Assembly (NCBI RefSeq): GCF_000292245.2
Contig: NZ_ALPT02000031.1
Span: forward strand, 1-51,143
Reading direction: 5' to 3'
DNA: 51,143 bases
Origin: Alkalihalobacillus alcalophilus ATCC 27647 = CGMCC 1.3604
GTDB taxonomy: Bacteria > Bacillota > Bacilli > Bacillales > Bacillaceae_D
In this document: in pieces, positions 25,193 through 33,949 of the stretch
Numbering within the stretch: position 1 is the stretch's first letter
Layout of the letters: each line of letters starts with the position of its first letter
Made by a program: the position numbers and the translations under genes
The notes under the pieces: model-generated
The model's database searches: none
What the model was told of the DNA's origin: nothing
The model's input: only the letters and a program-made list of their open reading frames with translations

Positions 25193-25240
25193 TAAAAAGC
25201 ACGACCAATCATAATAACTCATAATCGATCGTGCTTTTAG
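25193..25240 (-). terminator. Terminator of the helicase operon
   Basis: On the minus strand AAAAGCACGA pairs with TCGTGCTTTT across a 24-base loop and is followed by T-rich bases. It also has a U-tract on the plus side, so it may work in both directions. Confidence 0.75.
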
Positions 25241-25282
25241 GAACAAAGATATTGAGGCATTCATTTGGCAACCTCTCTTCAA

Positions 25283-25453
25283 TCACTCAGTTAGACTCCA
25301 TTTTTCTTTTGCTTTTTGTTTAATTACTTTTTGTAATTCAAGCCAAGCTTCGGATTGATTAGTTTCTTTTTCTTTTGCTGATGTGGCTGGATCTGGTCGT
25401 TTATAATCGGTTTTCCAGTAGGTAGAAAAAGTGTCATTTAAATTTGTGTTCAA
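25283..25453 (-). CDS. Small hypothetical protein, 56 residues
   Basis: A short gene using TTG at 25453, 8 bases after an AAAAGGAGG ribosome site. It reads MNTNLNDTFSTYWKTDYKRP and ends KQKAKEKWSLTE, soluble and charged. I do not recognise it. It follows the SNF2 helicase gene by 15 bases and precedes the operon terminator, so it is the third gene of that operon. Confidence 0.7.
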   Translation of the reverse strand: MNTNLNDTFSTYWKTDYKRPDPATSAKEKETNQSEAWLELQKVIKQKAKEKWSLTE

Positions 25454-25468
25454 TGGCTCTTCCTCCTT

Positions 25469-28459
25469 TTAATTGGTTGTTAATTGAATCAACTCGGTGA
25501 TTTCATCATTTGTTAATTCAGTAACACGCTGCTCTGAAACGGAAAGAATCTGTTCAGCTAAGCCTTGTTTTTGCATAATTAATTTATCGATTCGTTCCTC
25601 AAGAGTACCTTTTGTAATAAATTTATGCACAGTTACATCAGATGTTTGCCCGATTCGAAAGGCCCGATCGGTTGCTTGATTTTCAACTGCTGGATTCCAC
25701 CAACGATCATAATGAATGACATGTGTTGCAGCCGTTAAGTTTAAGCCAACTCCTCCTGCTTTTAAGGAGAGAATAAAAGCGGGAACCTCCTCATTTTCTT
25801 GGAAGTACTTAATGGCATCCTGTCTTTTAGCACGCGATAAACTTCCATGTAAAAAAGGAATTTCTTGATTAAAAAGCTCATTAAGAGCATCTGACATAAT
25901 CATACCCATTTCTTTATATTGAGTGAAAATTAAAACCTTTTCCTTTTTATTTGCGATTTCTTTAACTAATGATATAAAGTGATTCCATTTCTCTGAATCA
26001 TGTTCCTGATAATTTCGATCCTTTAAAAAGTGGGCAGGGTGATTACAAATTTGTTTGAGCTTTGTTAAGCTTTTTAAAATTAGAGCTCTTCTTTCAAAGG
26101 AATTGATTTCATCTAATTTTCCGATTAACTGATCCACAATCATTTGATATAAAATCGCTTGTTCGACAGAAAGAGGGACTTGATGAACTTTTTCTGATTT
26201 TTCCGGTAGTCCTAACTGCAAATGCTCATCGGATTTTTTCCGCCTTAAAATAAACGGAAAAATTAAATGCTGAAGCTGCTTTAATTTTTTTTCATCCCTG
26301 TTTTTTTCGATCGGTTGAATATAATTTCGCTGAAAACGTTGGTGGTTTCCTAAATAGCCTGGGATGAGGACATCCATTAACGACCAGAGTTCGCGTAATT
26401 TATTTTCAATAGGTGTTCCAGTTAAAGCAATACGGTGTTTTGCTTGAATCGATTTCATCGTTCGACGCTGTTTCGTTTCGATGTTCTTAATATGTTGGGC
26501 TTCATCAAGGATAAGACTGTTCCATTCATATTGAGAAAGCAAAACTTGATCACGTACGGCCATTTGATAAGAAGTAATGATTAAATCATATTGCTCCCAG
26601 TTCGAGGAATCATCTTCTAGTCGTGCTGAACCGTGATGAGTAAAGATTTTTAAACTAGGGGCAAATGTTTCACATTCCTTGATCCAATTGTAAATTAACG
26701 ATGTCGGACAAATGAGTAAGAACGGCCGCTTTTTTTGTTTGTCTTTCTCATTTTGTTCAAGAACATAAAGAAGATAGACAATCGTTTGAATCGACTTACC
26801 TAATCCCATATCATCGGCTAAACAACCACCGAAACCAGCTCTTCGTAATTGGAAGAGCCATGATGCTCCTTCAAGTTGATAAGAGCGAAGTGAGCCGTGA
26901 AAGGTAGAAGGAAGTTCAATGTTCTTTGGTTTTTGTTGATAAAGTTGTATCAACGTTTCGGTCATTCTTTTGTCCCAATTGACTTCAAAATCTATATCAC
27001 TTAAATCATCCGGTAAACGTTCCTTTTGCTCGCTTAATAACCAGGCATCTAAGTAAGAAGAGTTTTTGGATACTTGGTCTAAGTAAGTTCGTAGTTTTTT
27101 AGCTAAGGAACGGTCCCAAGCAATCCACTGTCCGTTTGTATAAATAAACGGGTCTTCATTATGAACATATTGTTTGAATTCTTGCTCGGTTAACGTGACG
27201 TCTCCAATGGCCACTTCAAACGAAAATTGAGCAAGGCTTTGCCAATCGACAAACGGATCACTATTTGATTTTTGCCCGATTTGAGAATCAAATTGTAGCT
27301 CTACTTTTAGTGATTTCTTTTGTTGAAGTGAACTTGGAACGATTAATTGAAAGCCAATATCTTCTACATCTTGGTCGTATTCGGTGTAAAGTGCATAGGC
27401 TTGTTCTGCTTCAATTGGAATACTCGGTGAGGCTAAGCTAAGCTCGGTTAATAAAGGTATTTTCTTTTTTAATTCTTGTAAGTCTTGTTTTAATAAAGGA
27501 ATCGGATTACTAATCCAAGGGTGTTCACCCAATGATAGAGCTTCCATTTCGACAATGAGATTAGGTTGTTTCCGGTCGACTACACACAAGTGAACTTGCC
27601 ATGCTGAATGGATATCAGTTGGTTCTTTTAGAATGATACCGGACTTAAATGGCGGTCGTTCAATTGTGCCCATTTGCTCTTGTAAGCTTTTGGTTGAGAT
27701 AGTGGGTTCTAACTGTTTATTTTCTATTAATGTATCAACGAGTTGCCCCCATTTAGGTGAGAGTGCCTCTTTCCAGGACTGGTAATAAGAGCTTACTTGG
27801 TCTTCCTTCATTAAAAATCGAATGGCTGTATCGGCAAGGTTATCGACGGCCAATTGAATTTGCTTCCGAATCGTTAACTCTTCTTGCTCACGTTTCACAA
27901 AACTTGACGATGTTCGTAATTGAACACTAGAGGGAGGAACCACTTCGACCCAGCTCTCAAATGGAAATGGTCGAAGCTGCCATTTCGCAAAAGAGGTAGG
28001 GGCAAAATGTCCAAGGTAAATTTGTTCTCTTACTTCTTTAAATAAGTCTAACCAAAAAAGAAGGTCAGGAGCGATCAAAAGATCATTCTCTTTTTTCCAC
28101 TGTTCAAATACTAGCCAATAATCAACGACTTCCTCAGTAGAAAAGCGAATACCTTGGATCGGAAATGAATAGTTTTTCATTTGCTCTTGTGCTTGATAAA
28201 TCGTTGCTTCACCTGCTAAAGATTGAAACGTTCGATTTACCAACGGAACGTCAATGACTGCTTTTTCAATTTCAATAAAAGTCCCATAAAAAGAAAGCTT
28301 GTCATGACGAAATAAGGCAAGCTTTAACTCGAATGGGTCATATAAAAATGGATACTGAAAATTGACGATTTGGTCATAGCGTGATTTAGGCTTTTGTTCA
28401 CCCCAAATAAAAAAGTAATCACCAAACCATCCACCATGTACGATAATCGGTTCATTCAA
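25469..28459 (-). CDS. SNF2-family DNA helicase/ATPase, YwqA-like
   Basis: DNA translocase of 996 residues. The N-terminal half (about 1-520) holds the SNF2-associated helical region; the ATPase core follows with motif I DDMGLGKSIQT (about 553), motif II LDEAQHIKN, motif III ALTGTPIENKLRELWS, and the C-terminal lobe with GGVGLNLTAATHVIHYDRWWNPAVENQATDRAFRIGQ (motifs V and VI). The family resembles bacterial YwqA, implicated in repair and replication restart. It overlaps the preceding gene by 8 bases, the usual linkage of this helicase to a SWIM-type protein. Confidence 0.92.
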   Translation of the reverse strand: MNEPIIVHGGWFGDYFFIWGEQKPKSRYDQIVNFQYPFLYDPFELKLALFRHDKLSFYGTFIEIEKAVIDVPLVNRTFQSLAGEATIYQAQEQMKNYSFPIQGIRFSTEEVVDYWLVFEQWKKENDLLIAPDLLFWLDLFKEVREQIYLGHFAPTSFAKWQLRPFPFESWVEVVPPSSVQLRTSSSFVKREQEELTIRKQIQLAVDNLADTAIRFLMKEDQVSSYYQSWKEALSPKWGQLVDTLIENKQLEPTISTKSLQEQMGTIERPPFKSGIILKEPTDIHSAWQVHLCVVDRKQPNLIVEMEALSLGEHPWISNPIPLLKQDLQELKKKIPLLTELSLASPSIPIEAEQAYALYTEYDQDVEDIGFQLIVPSSLQQKKSLKVELQFDSQIGQKSNSDPFVDWQSLAQFSFEVAIGDVTLTEQEFKQYVHNEDPFIYTNGQWIAWDRSLAKKLRTYLDQVSKNSSYLDAWLLSEQKERLPDDLSDIDFEVNWDKRMTETLIQLYQQKPKNIELPSTFHGSLRSYQLEGASWLFQLRRAGFGGCLADDMGLGKSIQTIVYLLYVLEQNEKDKQKKRPFLLICPTSLIYNWIKECETFAPSLKIFTHHGSARLEDDSSNWEQYDLIITSYQMAVRDQVLLSQYEWNSLILDEAQHIKNIETKQRRTMKSIQAKHRIALTGTPIENKLRELWSLMDVLIPGYLGNHQRFQRNYIQPIEKNRDEKKLKQLQHLIFPFILRRKKSDEHLQLGLPEKSEKVHQVPLSVEQAILYQMIVDQLIGKLDEINSFERRALILKSLTKLKQICNHPAHFLKDRNYQEHDSEKWNHFISLVKEIANKKEKVLIFTQYKEMGMIMSDALNELFNQEIPFLHGSLSRAKRQDAIKYFQENEEVPAFILSLKAGGVGLNLTAATHVIHYDRWWNPAVENQATDRAFRIGQTSDVTVHKFITKGTLEERIDKLIMQKQGLAEQILSVSEQRVTELTNDEITELIQLTTN

Positions 28460-29705
28460 TCGTTTTCAACTCCTCAACAAAAGCACGGTACGTACGATAC
28501 TTCTTTTTTAGCATTTGAATATACTCGCCAAAACGGTCTAGATCATTTGTTTTTTGATATAGTTTCTTTAACTGCTTAATATATAAAACGGCCTGTTCAT
28601 AATGAGCTCGTGTCTTTTTCTCGACAAGCCTTACGGAAAATTGATGATAAATTGCTTTGGCTAAATCGGGTTTTTTCTCCGATAAAATATCGAGTAATTC
28701 GAGTTTTTCTTGCTTAAGGCGAAATGGATCTTTTTCAAAGGTTAGGAAAAAGCGAGCGGCTTCTTCATATTTCTGAAAGTCTATTAACAAACGTGCATAC
28801 GTAATAACTGTTTCAGGTTGATGAAGTCTTTCTCTTAGTTTTGGTAATAAATATTCAGCCACCTTTTGTTTCTTTTCTGGTTCTGTATAGGCGGTTAATG
28901 ATTCAAACCGGCGATAATGTGGGGCAAGTAACCATCTTTCCCATATTTCTTCTTGCTTTTTTGGATCATCATCCAGTTTCATTAGCATTTCATCATATAA
29001 AGTTTGTAAAGAACCAAAGTACATTCTTTCGTTTATATTCATTAACGTTTGAAACCAATGGCTAAGTGCCTTCCACTCTTCGCGAGCCTTTAATAGTTGA
29101 AAATGGGCCGTTATTTCAATTTCTTGAAGATCATCGATTAATTCCAACAAATAAAGAGCTTGCTCATTTTCCTTTTGATCTAAATAAATATAACTTAAAA
29201 TCGCTTTTGATTTGCGATCGAGTTGATGAAGGGCCAATTTTCTGATTGGAAGAGCATAAAAGATATATAAACGTTGTTCGGCTGAAGCTGCTTGATAAAT
29301 ATCCATTAAAAGTAATGACCATGGTTTTGATTGCTGGCGGTCTTTCGTTTGAAAATATTCAAGTGTGAGCTCAATTAATGACTGTTGTTCTTCACTTGTT
29401 GTTTTATGAAAATGAGTGAGTAGAGAGTCGATACAAGCCCGATAAAAATGCAAAAATCGACGCTCATGCTCGGTATAAGTGTCTTGAGAGGTTGCGAGAA
29501 AAGCAACTTCATCTAAATAAATAAATGTCGCCGTAACGAGGTCGTTTTGAAATCGTTCCTGCAGCATTTTTAAAACGTCAGCTGTAATCCATTCAAGCTG
29601 TCCTTTTGTAAAATAGCGTGAGGCGATCAACTTTCGATACGTGGCTGTGATTTCGTTTTCAAGGATCGAATAAATGAAATCCCTTTCCGCTTTGTATGAA
29701 TACAT
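28452..29705 (-). CDS. Helicase-linked helical-repeat protein, possibly a SWIM protein lacking its zinc finger
   Basis: Soluble protein of 417 residues made almost wholly of helices with TPR-like spacing (for example YLDQKENEQALYLLELIDDL and YARLLIDFQKYEEAARFFLTF). In Bacillus the gene before the SNF2 helicase usually encodes a SWIM zinc-finger protein of about 540-600 residues whose C-terminal part is similar helical repeats. No CxC...CxH motif exists here, so this may be a version lacking the N-terminal finger. ATG 29705 follows GGAGGGG. The structured family 3 repeats begin 8 bases upstream of that ribosome site. Confidence 0.6.
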   Translation of the reverse strand: MYSYKAERDFIYSILENEITATYRKLIASRYFTKGQLEWITADVLKMLQERFQNDLVTATFIYLDEVAFLATSQDTYTEHERRFLHFYRACIDSLLTHFHKTTSEEQQSLIELTLEYFQTKDRQQSKPWSLLLMDIYQAASAEQRLYIFYALPIRKLALHQLDRKSKAILSYIYLDQKENEQALYLLELIDDLQEIEITAHFQLLKAREEWKALSHWFQTLMNINERMYFGSLQTLYDEMLMKLDDDPKKQEEIWERWLLAPHYRRFESLTAYTEPEKKQKVAEYLLPKLRERLHQPETVITYARLLIDFQKYEEAARFFLTFEKDPFRLKQEKLELLDILSEKKPDLAKAIYHQFSVRLVEKKTRAHYEQAVLYIKQLKKLYQKTNDLDRFGEYIQMLKKKYRTYRAFVEELKTIE

Positions 29706-29724
29706 CGAATCCCCTCCATAATTA

Positions 29725-29972
29725 TAAAGCGAAGCCTGTTTGGTCAGAAGCGAGAAAAAATACAGGATGGCTGTTGAAGACGCTTTTTGTCTTCATAAAG
29801 ACAGCCGATTTTTCTCGAGCTTCTAACAGGCGTAGCTAGATTGAATAAAAAGCGAAGCCTGTTCGGTCAGATGCGAGAAAAAATTAGGGCGGCTTATGAA
29901 GACGCTTTTTGTCTTCAAAAGACGAACCGATTTTTCTCGAGCCTCTAACAAACGAAGTCCGTTTGGTCAGAA
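29725..29972 (-). repeat. Family 3 structured repeats, two copies plus a partial tail, in the leader of the helicase operon
   Basis: Two full units of about 120 bases, each reading (minus strand) CTACGCCTGTTAGAAGCTCG, an inner hairpin built on GAAGAC and GTCTTC, then TTCTCGCTTCTGACCAAACA and GGCTTCGCTTT. The inner helix of the gene-proximal copy includes GGCTGT paired with ACAGCC. A partial tail (TCTGACCAAACGGACTTCG) lies at the far end. The array ends just before the ribosome site of the 29705 gene. The remaining gap to azlD contains the family 2 fragment and nothing else clear. Confidence 0.88.
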
Positions 29973-30067
29973 AATAAAATAATCCATTCCTTTATTGTAC
30001 CTTTTCTAAAGGGAGAAAGAAAGGGGAGGGGGTTAAACGTTTGGGCTTGAGGTAGTAGGACAGGACG

Positions 30068-30150
30068 TGAAAAGAGCCCCAATGATTGCAAAAGCACATG
30101 AATAAGAGCGGCAAAGGGAATCAAAGAGCATCAATGAAGTCAAAAGCGAA
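30068..30150. repeat. Family 2 repeat fragment, about 1.6 copies
   Basis: AGAGCCCCAATGATTGCAAA, GCACATGAATAAGAGCGGCA and AAGGGAATCAAAGAGCATCA follow in the same order as in the array at 24386-25166, 5 kb away. It shows that the family is dispersed as well as tandem. Confidence 0.85.
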
Positions 30151-30222
30151 TGTAATCTTATTATCTTAAGTACATCTTACTAATTGTCGTTTAAAAACAA
30201 TATGTCATTAGAAATCTGACGG

Positions 30223-30519
30223 TTAAAAAAGCGATAATAATAATAAAGTTCCGATGCTAGCTAATACGACGAGTAAAAGAGAAGCTCCAAACCAAGCGAC
30301 TATGACAGCAACAATTCCTCCGCTAATCGCAAACCATAGATTGTCATGGGCGAGTAAAATGCCTGGAAAAATCAGTGCACCTAATGCTGCGTAAGGAACA
30401 TTACGCAAGATCGCTTGTAACCATTCAGGTAGCTTTTTCGCATCAATAAAAACAAGTGGAAGCATTCTTGGTATATATGTAACAATCGCCATACCGAGAA
30501 TAATTAAAAATAAGCTCAT
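30223..30519 (-). CDS. azlD: AzlD-family branched-chain amino acid exporter subunit
   Basis: Small membrane protein of 98 residues with three or four hydrophobic segments and the AzlD pattern MAIVTYIPRMLPLVFIDAKKLPEWLQAILRNVPYAALGALIFPGIL. It works with AzlC as a two-component exporter, in B. subtilis for branched-chain amino acids and analogues. Its start overlaps the azlC stop by 4 bases. No clear terminator follows. Confidence 0.9.
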   Translation of the reverse strand: MSLFLIILGMAIVTYIPRMLPLVFIDAKKLPEWLQAILRNVPYAALGALIFPGILLAHDNLWFAISGGIVAVIVAWFGASLLLVVLASIGTLLLLSLF

Positions 30520-31223
30520 GAGCGAACCTCCTCCCTTCTAAAAAGTAATTCAATTCCGACAGAAGCTAGAAGTGTTGCACAGACGATTGCCCAGCCATCG
30601 GCCATTATTTGGCTGAACAAACCATTTAATAAAGCTGCTGTTAAAGCAAGGGTGATAATTTTTATGTTTTTTTTCATGGCTGGAATGAGCAAGGCAATAA
30701 ATAGGGCATATAAAGCAATTCCCATACTCTCTTGTAAAATCGTTGGTAGGGCTGCCCCGATCACATATCCAACAACGGACATACTGACCCAACTCGTATA
30801 ACCGCTTAGCCCAACGCCTAAAATAAACTTTGATGTTGGAGTGCCCTCTTTGGTCGCAATGACTGCAAAGGCTTCATCTGTAATAAAAAAGGCATATAAA
30901 GCTTTTATAAAAGGTCGATCTTCTTCCGCTTTTTCACTTAAAGAAGCAGTTAATAATAAGTGCCTAATATTGACAATGAAGGTTGTGAAAATGATTTCAA
31001 AGGCACCTGTTCCCAGAGCGATTAAGTTTAAGGACATGTATTGAGCCGCTCCTGCAAATACGAACATACTCATCAAGAGAGTCTCTAAAAGTGAAAGTCC
31101 TGTTCCTTTTGCTAATAATCCAAACGCAAGAGCGGCAGGTATATAACCGAGGGCGATTGTCATTCCGTATGTAATACCTTTTGAAAATTGAGAATTTTTA
31201 AGCGGTTCACTAATCGTTATCAT
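30516..31223 (-). CDS. azlC: AzlC-family branched-chain amino acid exporter subunit
   Basis: Membrane protein of 235 residues, large subunit of the AzlCD exporter. The conserved N-terminal segments are GITYGMTIALGYIPAALAFGLLAKGTGL and FVFAGAAQYMSLNLIALGTGAFEIIFTTFIVNIRHLLLTASLSE. ATG 31223 follows AAGGAGTGTAAAC. The family 3 array begins about 4 bases upstream of that ribosome site, so its mRNA leader likely contains up to three structured repeats. A cupin regulator is divergent at 31760 and probably controls it. Confidence 0.9.
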   Translation of the reverse strand: MITISEPLKNSQFSKGITYGMTIALGYIPAALAFGLLAKGTGLSLLETLLMSMFVFAGAAQYMSLNLIALGTGAFEIIFTTFIVNIRHLLLTASLSEKAEEDRPFIKALYAFFITDEAFAVIATKEGTPTSKFILGVGLSGYTSWVSMSVVGYVIGAALPTILQESMGIALYALFIALLIPAMKKNIKIITLALTAALLNGLFSQIMADGWAIVCATLLASVGIELLFRREEVRS

Positions 31224-31239
31224 GTTTACACTCCTTATT

Positions 31240-31620
31240 TAAAAAGCGGAGCCTGTTCGCTCAGAAGCGAGAAAAAATACAGGGCGGCTGTTGAAGACGC
31301 TTTTTGTCTTCATAAAGACGACCGAATTTTTCTCGAGCTTCTAACAGGCGTAGCTGGATTGAAAAAAGCGGAGCCTGTTAGGGCGGCTGTTGAAGACGCT
31401 TTTTGTCTTCATAAAGACGACCGAATTTTTCTCGAGCTTCTAACAGGCGTAGCTGGATTGAAAAAAGCGAAGCCTGTTCGCTCAGAAGCGAGAAAAATAC
31501 AGGGCGGCTGTTGAAGACGCTTTTTGTCTTCATAAAGACGACCGAATTTTTCTCGAGCTTCTAACAGGCGTAGCTGGATTGAAAAAAGCGAAGTCCGTTT
31601 GGTCAGAAGCGAGCATTTTA
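31240..31620 (-). repeat. Family 3 structured repeats, three copies plus a partial tail, in the azlC leader
   Basis: Full units at about 31240-31360 and 31461-31580, and a middle unit (31361-31460) that lacks about 25 bases of one arm. A partial tail follows at 31581-31620. Arms read GAGCCTGTTCGCTCAGAAGC and GCTTCTAACAGGCGTAGC; the core hairpin is GAAGACGCTTTTTGTCTTC. Units are near identical, so the array expanded recently. The tandem open frame through it is an artefact. Confidence 0.92.
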
Positions 31621-31637
31621 AGGAACAACGCTAAATT

Positions 31638-31680
31638 CGCGACGTCAATTACCACGCCTTGTACCCACGTCCTGTGGGCA
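31638..31680 (-). repeat. GACGTC box accompanying the family 3 array
   Basis: Read on the minus strand the box contains CCCACAGGAC, GTACAAGG, GTGGTAATTGACGTCGCG. A matching segment lies at 50927-50972 in the same position relative to its own family 3 array, about 20-30 bases from the partial tail. GCGACGTC is a partial palindrome that could bind a protein dimer. Function unknown. Confidence 0.7.
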
Positions 31681-31696
31681 AGAAAAGTACAAGTTT

Positions 31697-31725
31697 TTGT
31701 ATACTATATGATATTATTGTATAAT
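31697..31725 (+). promoter_or_regulatory. Promoter of the XRE-cupin gene
   Basis: TTGTAT, 17-base spacer, TATAAT, about 35 bases before the ATG. The surrounding bases are AT-rich and partly palindromic. Confidence 0.65.
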
Positions 31726-31759
31726 ATATTATAATTATTAAATTGGCAAGGAGATTTAT

Positions 31760-32326
31760 ATGGAAAATGGACAAATGTCTCAAATGATTGGAAGTCGCTT
31801 AAGGAAAATTAGGCATCTAAAGGAGTTGTCATTGGAGGAGCTCGCCGATTTAACTGGAGTAAGCAAACCAATGCTCGGAAAGATTGAGCGGGGAGAGTCG
31901 AACCCAACAGTAACGACATTGTGGAAGATAGCAAAAGGTATTAACATTCCTTTCAGCTTTTTTATCGAAGAAGAACAGGCAGATGTGACCATCGTCCGAC
32001 GAGAATCAGTCAAATCATTATCGGATCAACGTGGCGGTTATGATGTTTACCCACTTTTTCCTAAACAATCTTTTAAACCATTTGAAATCTATTCTGTACT
32101 AATTAAAAGTGGCTGTGTTCACGTGGCAGAGGGACATACTAAAGGAGTCGAGGAATATATTGTCGTGGAAAAAGGAGAAATAAAGGTTACCGTTTTAAAA
32201 AATGAATATGTTTTAAAAGCTGGAGATGCCCTACATTTTAAAGCAGAAACGGAGCATGTTTATGAAAACATTAGTGGTGTGGAAGATTGTCAGATGACGA
32301 TGGTTATTTATTATCCTGTTGTTTAA
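31760..32326 (+). CDS. XRE-family regulator with C-terminal cupin domain
   Basis: DNA-binding regulator of 188 residues. The N-terminal HTH (about 11-65) reads RLRKIRHLKELSLEELADLTGVSKPMLGKIERGESNPTVTTLWKIAKGINIP; the C-terminal cupin (about 108-185) carries GHTKGVEEYIVVEKGEIKVTV and GDALHFKAETEHVYEN. This layout is common beside azlCD-type exporters, and the gene is divergent from azlCD, so it probably senses an amino acid or analogue and controls the exporter. The ribosome site is AAGGAG. Confidence 0.87.
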   Translation: MENGQMSQMIGSRLRKIRHLKELSLEELADLTGVSKPMLGKIERGESNPTVTTLWKIAKGINIPFSFFIEEEQADVTIVRRESVKSLSDQRGGYDVYPLFPKQSFKPFEIYSVLIKSGCVHVAEGHTKGVEEYIVVEKGEIKVTVLKNEYVLKAGDALHFKAETEHVYENISGVEDCQMTMVIYYPVV

Positions 32327-32400
32327 TTATTAGGTTCTAGAGGGGGGTAAGGAAAAGGAGAGAGGGTCAAATTTAAAGTGTTAAATGTTCCCGAAAAAAT

Positions 32401-32431
32401 GCAAGCACGATTGGTCGGTGCTTGCTTTTTT
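32401..32431. terminator. Terminator after the XRE-cupin gene
   Basis: GCAAGCAC pairs with GTGCTTGC around a 9-base loop, with TTTTTT on the plus side and A-rich bases before it, so it may serve the convergent gene too. Confidence 0.85.
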
Positions 32432-32465
32432 CGCTTTAATAGCGAAGGATTTATTGGTGAAGTGT

Positions 32466-33071
32466 TTATTTTGCCAATAAATGTTGTACTTGTTCTCTAC
32501 GTGAAAGTAATTTTTTTAATTTTTTCTTATGATTATTAATAGAAAGTTGATCGGAATCTAATATAGCTTCATGTAATTCCATTAAAACATAATCAATCTC
32601 TAAATTCATCATGTTATATAAGGTTTGTGGTTCAAGCGACTTTCCATCATCACGATATTGGATCATTGACCCATTTCGATTCATCATTACTTTTTCACTC
32701 CCATCGATTTCAATCATTGATTCAATGTCACCGGCCCGATACGAAGTAATATAGTGGGGTCCTTCCGTCACCCGTTTCACAATGCCATTTCCTTTTTCTG
32801 CTTGAAGTAACTTCTCAATCGCTTCTGCAAGGGTTTCATCATAAATATGAAGACTTGTGACTGATAAGGTAAGAAATTCAGGATTTCGAACGAAAGGTAA
32901 TTCATGGACAGACTCTTCTAATTCAATCATTAAATAAATCGTTTTCGCATCATAACGCCAATAAAGAGAATAGTGTTTGCTCATCATTCTTTTGATGAAT
33001 TGATGGAGTGCTGTCTTGGTTAATTCTATATAGAGTTCTGAGAATTCAACTTCTATATATGCATCATTCAT
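32466..33071 (-). CDS. Hypothetical protein, 201 residues
   Basis: Unrecognised soluble protein. The N-terminal two thirds alternate strands and helices (YIEVEFSELYIELTKTALHQFIKRMM, TIYLMIELEESVHELPF); the C-terminal part is helical and basic (INNHKKKLKKLLSRREQVQHLLAK). Start chosen at ATG 33071 after AAAGGGGTG; an earlier ATG at 33104 gives an 11-residue extension with no ribosome site. No signal peptide or membrane segment. It is monocistronic. Confidence 0.65.
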   Translation of the reverse strand: MNDAYIEVEFSELYIELTKTALHQFIKRMMSKHYSLYWRYDAKTIYLMIELEESVHELPFVRNPEFLTLSVTSLHIYDETLAEAIEKLLQAEKGNGIVKRVTEGPHYITSYRAGDIESMIEIDGSEKVMMNRNGSMIQYRDDGKSLEPQTLYNMMNLEIDYVLMELHEAILDSDQLSINNHKKKLKKLLSRREQVQHLLAK

Positions 33072-33311
33072 TTTTAAGCACACCCCTTTATTCGTTTGCC
33101 TCACCTATAATAAGAGAATCTCAACCTAAAACGTTCCCGCGGAAATATCGTGAAGTTTAATGAGTTTGCTACATCATATGTTGAAAATTCAGAAAAAAGA
33201 AGCAAAAAGCCCAGAACACTAAAGAAATGGGCGAGAAATTTTAACTGCATAAAGGAGTGGTATTGAACTACGGCTGAGAGGTGACCTTAAGGAGGGCCAT
33301 TGTGTCTTTAC

Positions 33312-33350
33312 CAAAAAAAATACCTTAAAGGCCAGATGCTCCTTCAAGGT
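33312..33350 (-). terminator. Terminator of the GNAT gene
   Basis: On the minus strand ACCTTGAAGG pairs with CCTTTAAGGT (10 bp, one wobble) and is followed by ATTTTTTTT. The region 33105-33311 holds no further gene that I can support. Confidence 0.9.
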
Positions 33351-33387
33351 AACTGTCTATAAAATATTTATTTAGATAAGGCAAATG

Positions 33388-33858
33388 TTAAAAACGAAAA
33401 CCGTAGCGCTTTGAAACAATATCGTGAAAGCCTAGGGAGTTATAGAGAGCTTTTGTGGCTTCATTATTTATCCCCGTTTCTAATTCAATTCCTTTAATTT
33501 TTTTCTGTTCTGCCCAATAAATAACTTTTAAAAGAATTTTTTTCGCTATTCCTTGATTCCGGTGCTCTTTATGAACAAACAAATCATTTAACCAAATATA
33601 ATGTCCGCCTTTATCAATACTGATTGCTACGTTTAAAAAAGCTGCCCCTACAAAAGTTTCATCCTTTTCCGCTACAAAAATAAATGCGTGAGAATTATCC
33701 TCTTGAGTCAACTTAATTGTGTTAAGTATTTGAGAGTGCATATCGGTTGCATATGGTTCACTACTGGCTAATGGACCCTGTTGTTCCAATAGCAAATCAG
33801 CAAGTCTAATCAGCGTTTGTTCATCGGCATCCTTTCTAATTTGATACACATTTACCAT
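33388..33858 (-). CDS. GNAT-family N-acetyltransferase
   Basis: Acetyl-CoA dependent acetyltransferase of 156 residues. The core shows FVAEKDETFVGAAFLNVAIS (strand pair near 60-80), the acetyl-CoA loop in LFVHKEHRNQGIAKKILLKVIYWAEQK (motif A, about 93-119, RNQGIA in place of the usual RxxGxG/A), and NNEATKALYNSLGF near the C-terminus. The acceptor substrate is unknown. A GTG at codon 4 is an alternative start. Confidence 0.85.
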   Translation of the reverse strand: MVNVYQIRKDADEQTLIRLADLLLEQQGPLASSEPYATDMHSQILNTIKLTQEDNSHAFIFVAEKDETFVGAAFLNVAISIDKGGHYIWLNDLFVHKEHRNQGIAKKILLKVIYWAEQKKIKGIELETGINNEATKALYNSLGFHDIVSKRYGFRF

Positions 33859-33949
33859 CCTCTAAATCCCCCTAAACTACGATTCTAATCAATTAATGAT
33901 AGCTTAACATAAAAGAGAAAAAGAGAGTAGTCTAGGAATGATTGGATTA

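Noticed and set aside
31188..31514. Open frame encoding repeated RAAVEDAFCLHKDDRIFLELL segments
   Set aside because: It runs through the family 3 tandem units, has no ribosome site, and is antisense to the azlC leader; it is a by-product of the repeats.
33270..33350. Possible T-box or riboswitch before a minus-strand gene
   Set aside because: The hairpin with a T-run lies after the GNAT gene on its strand and reads as an ordinary terminator.
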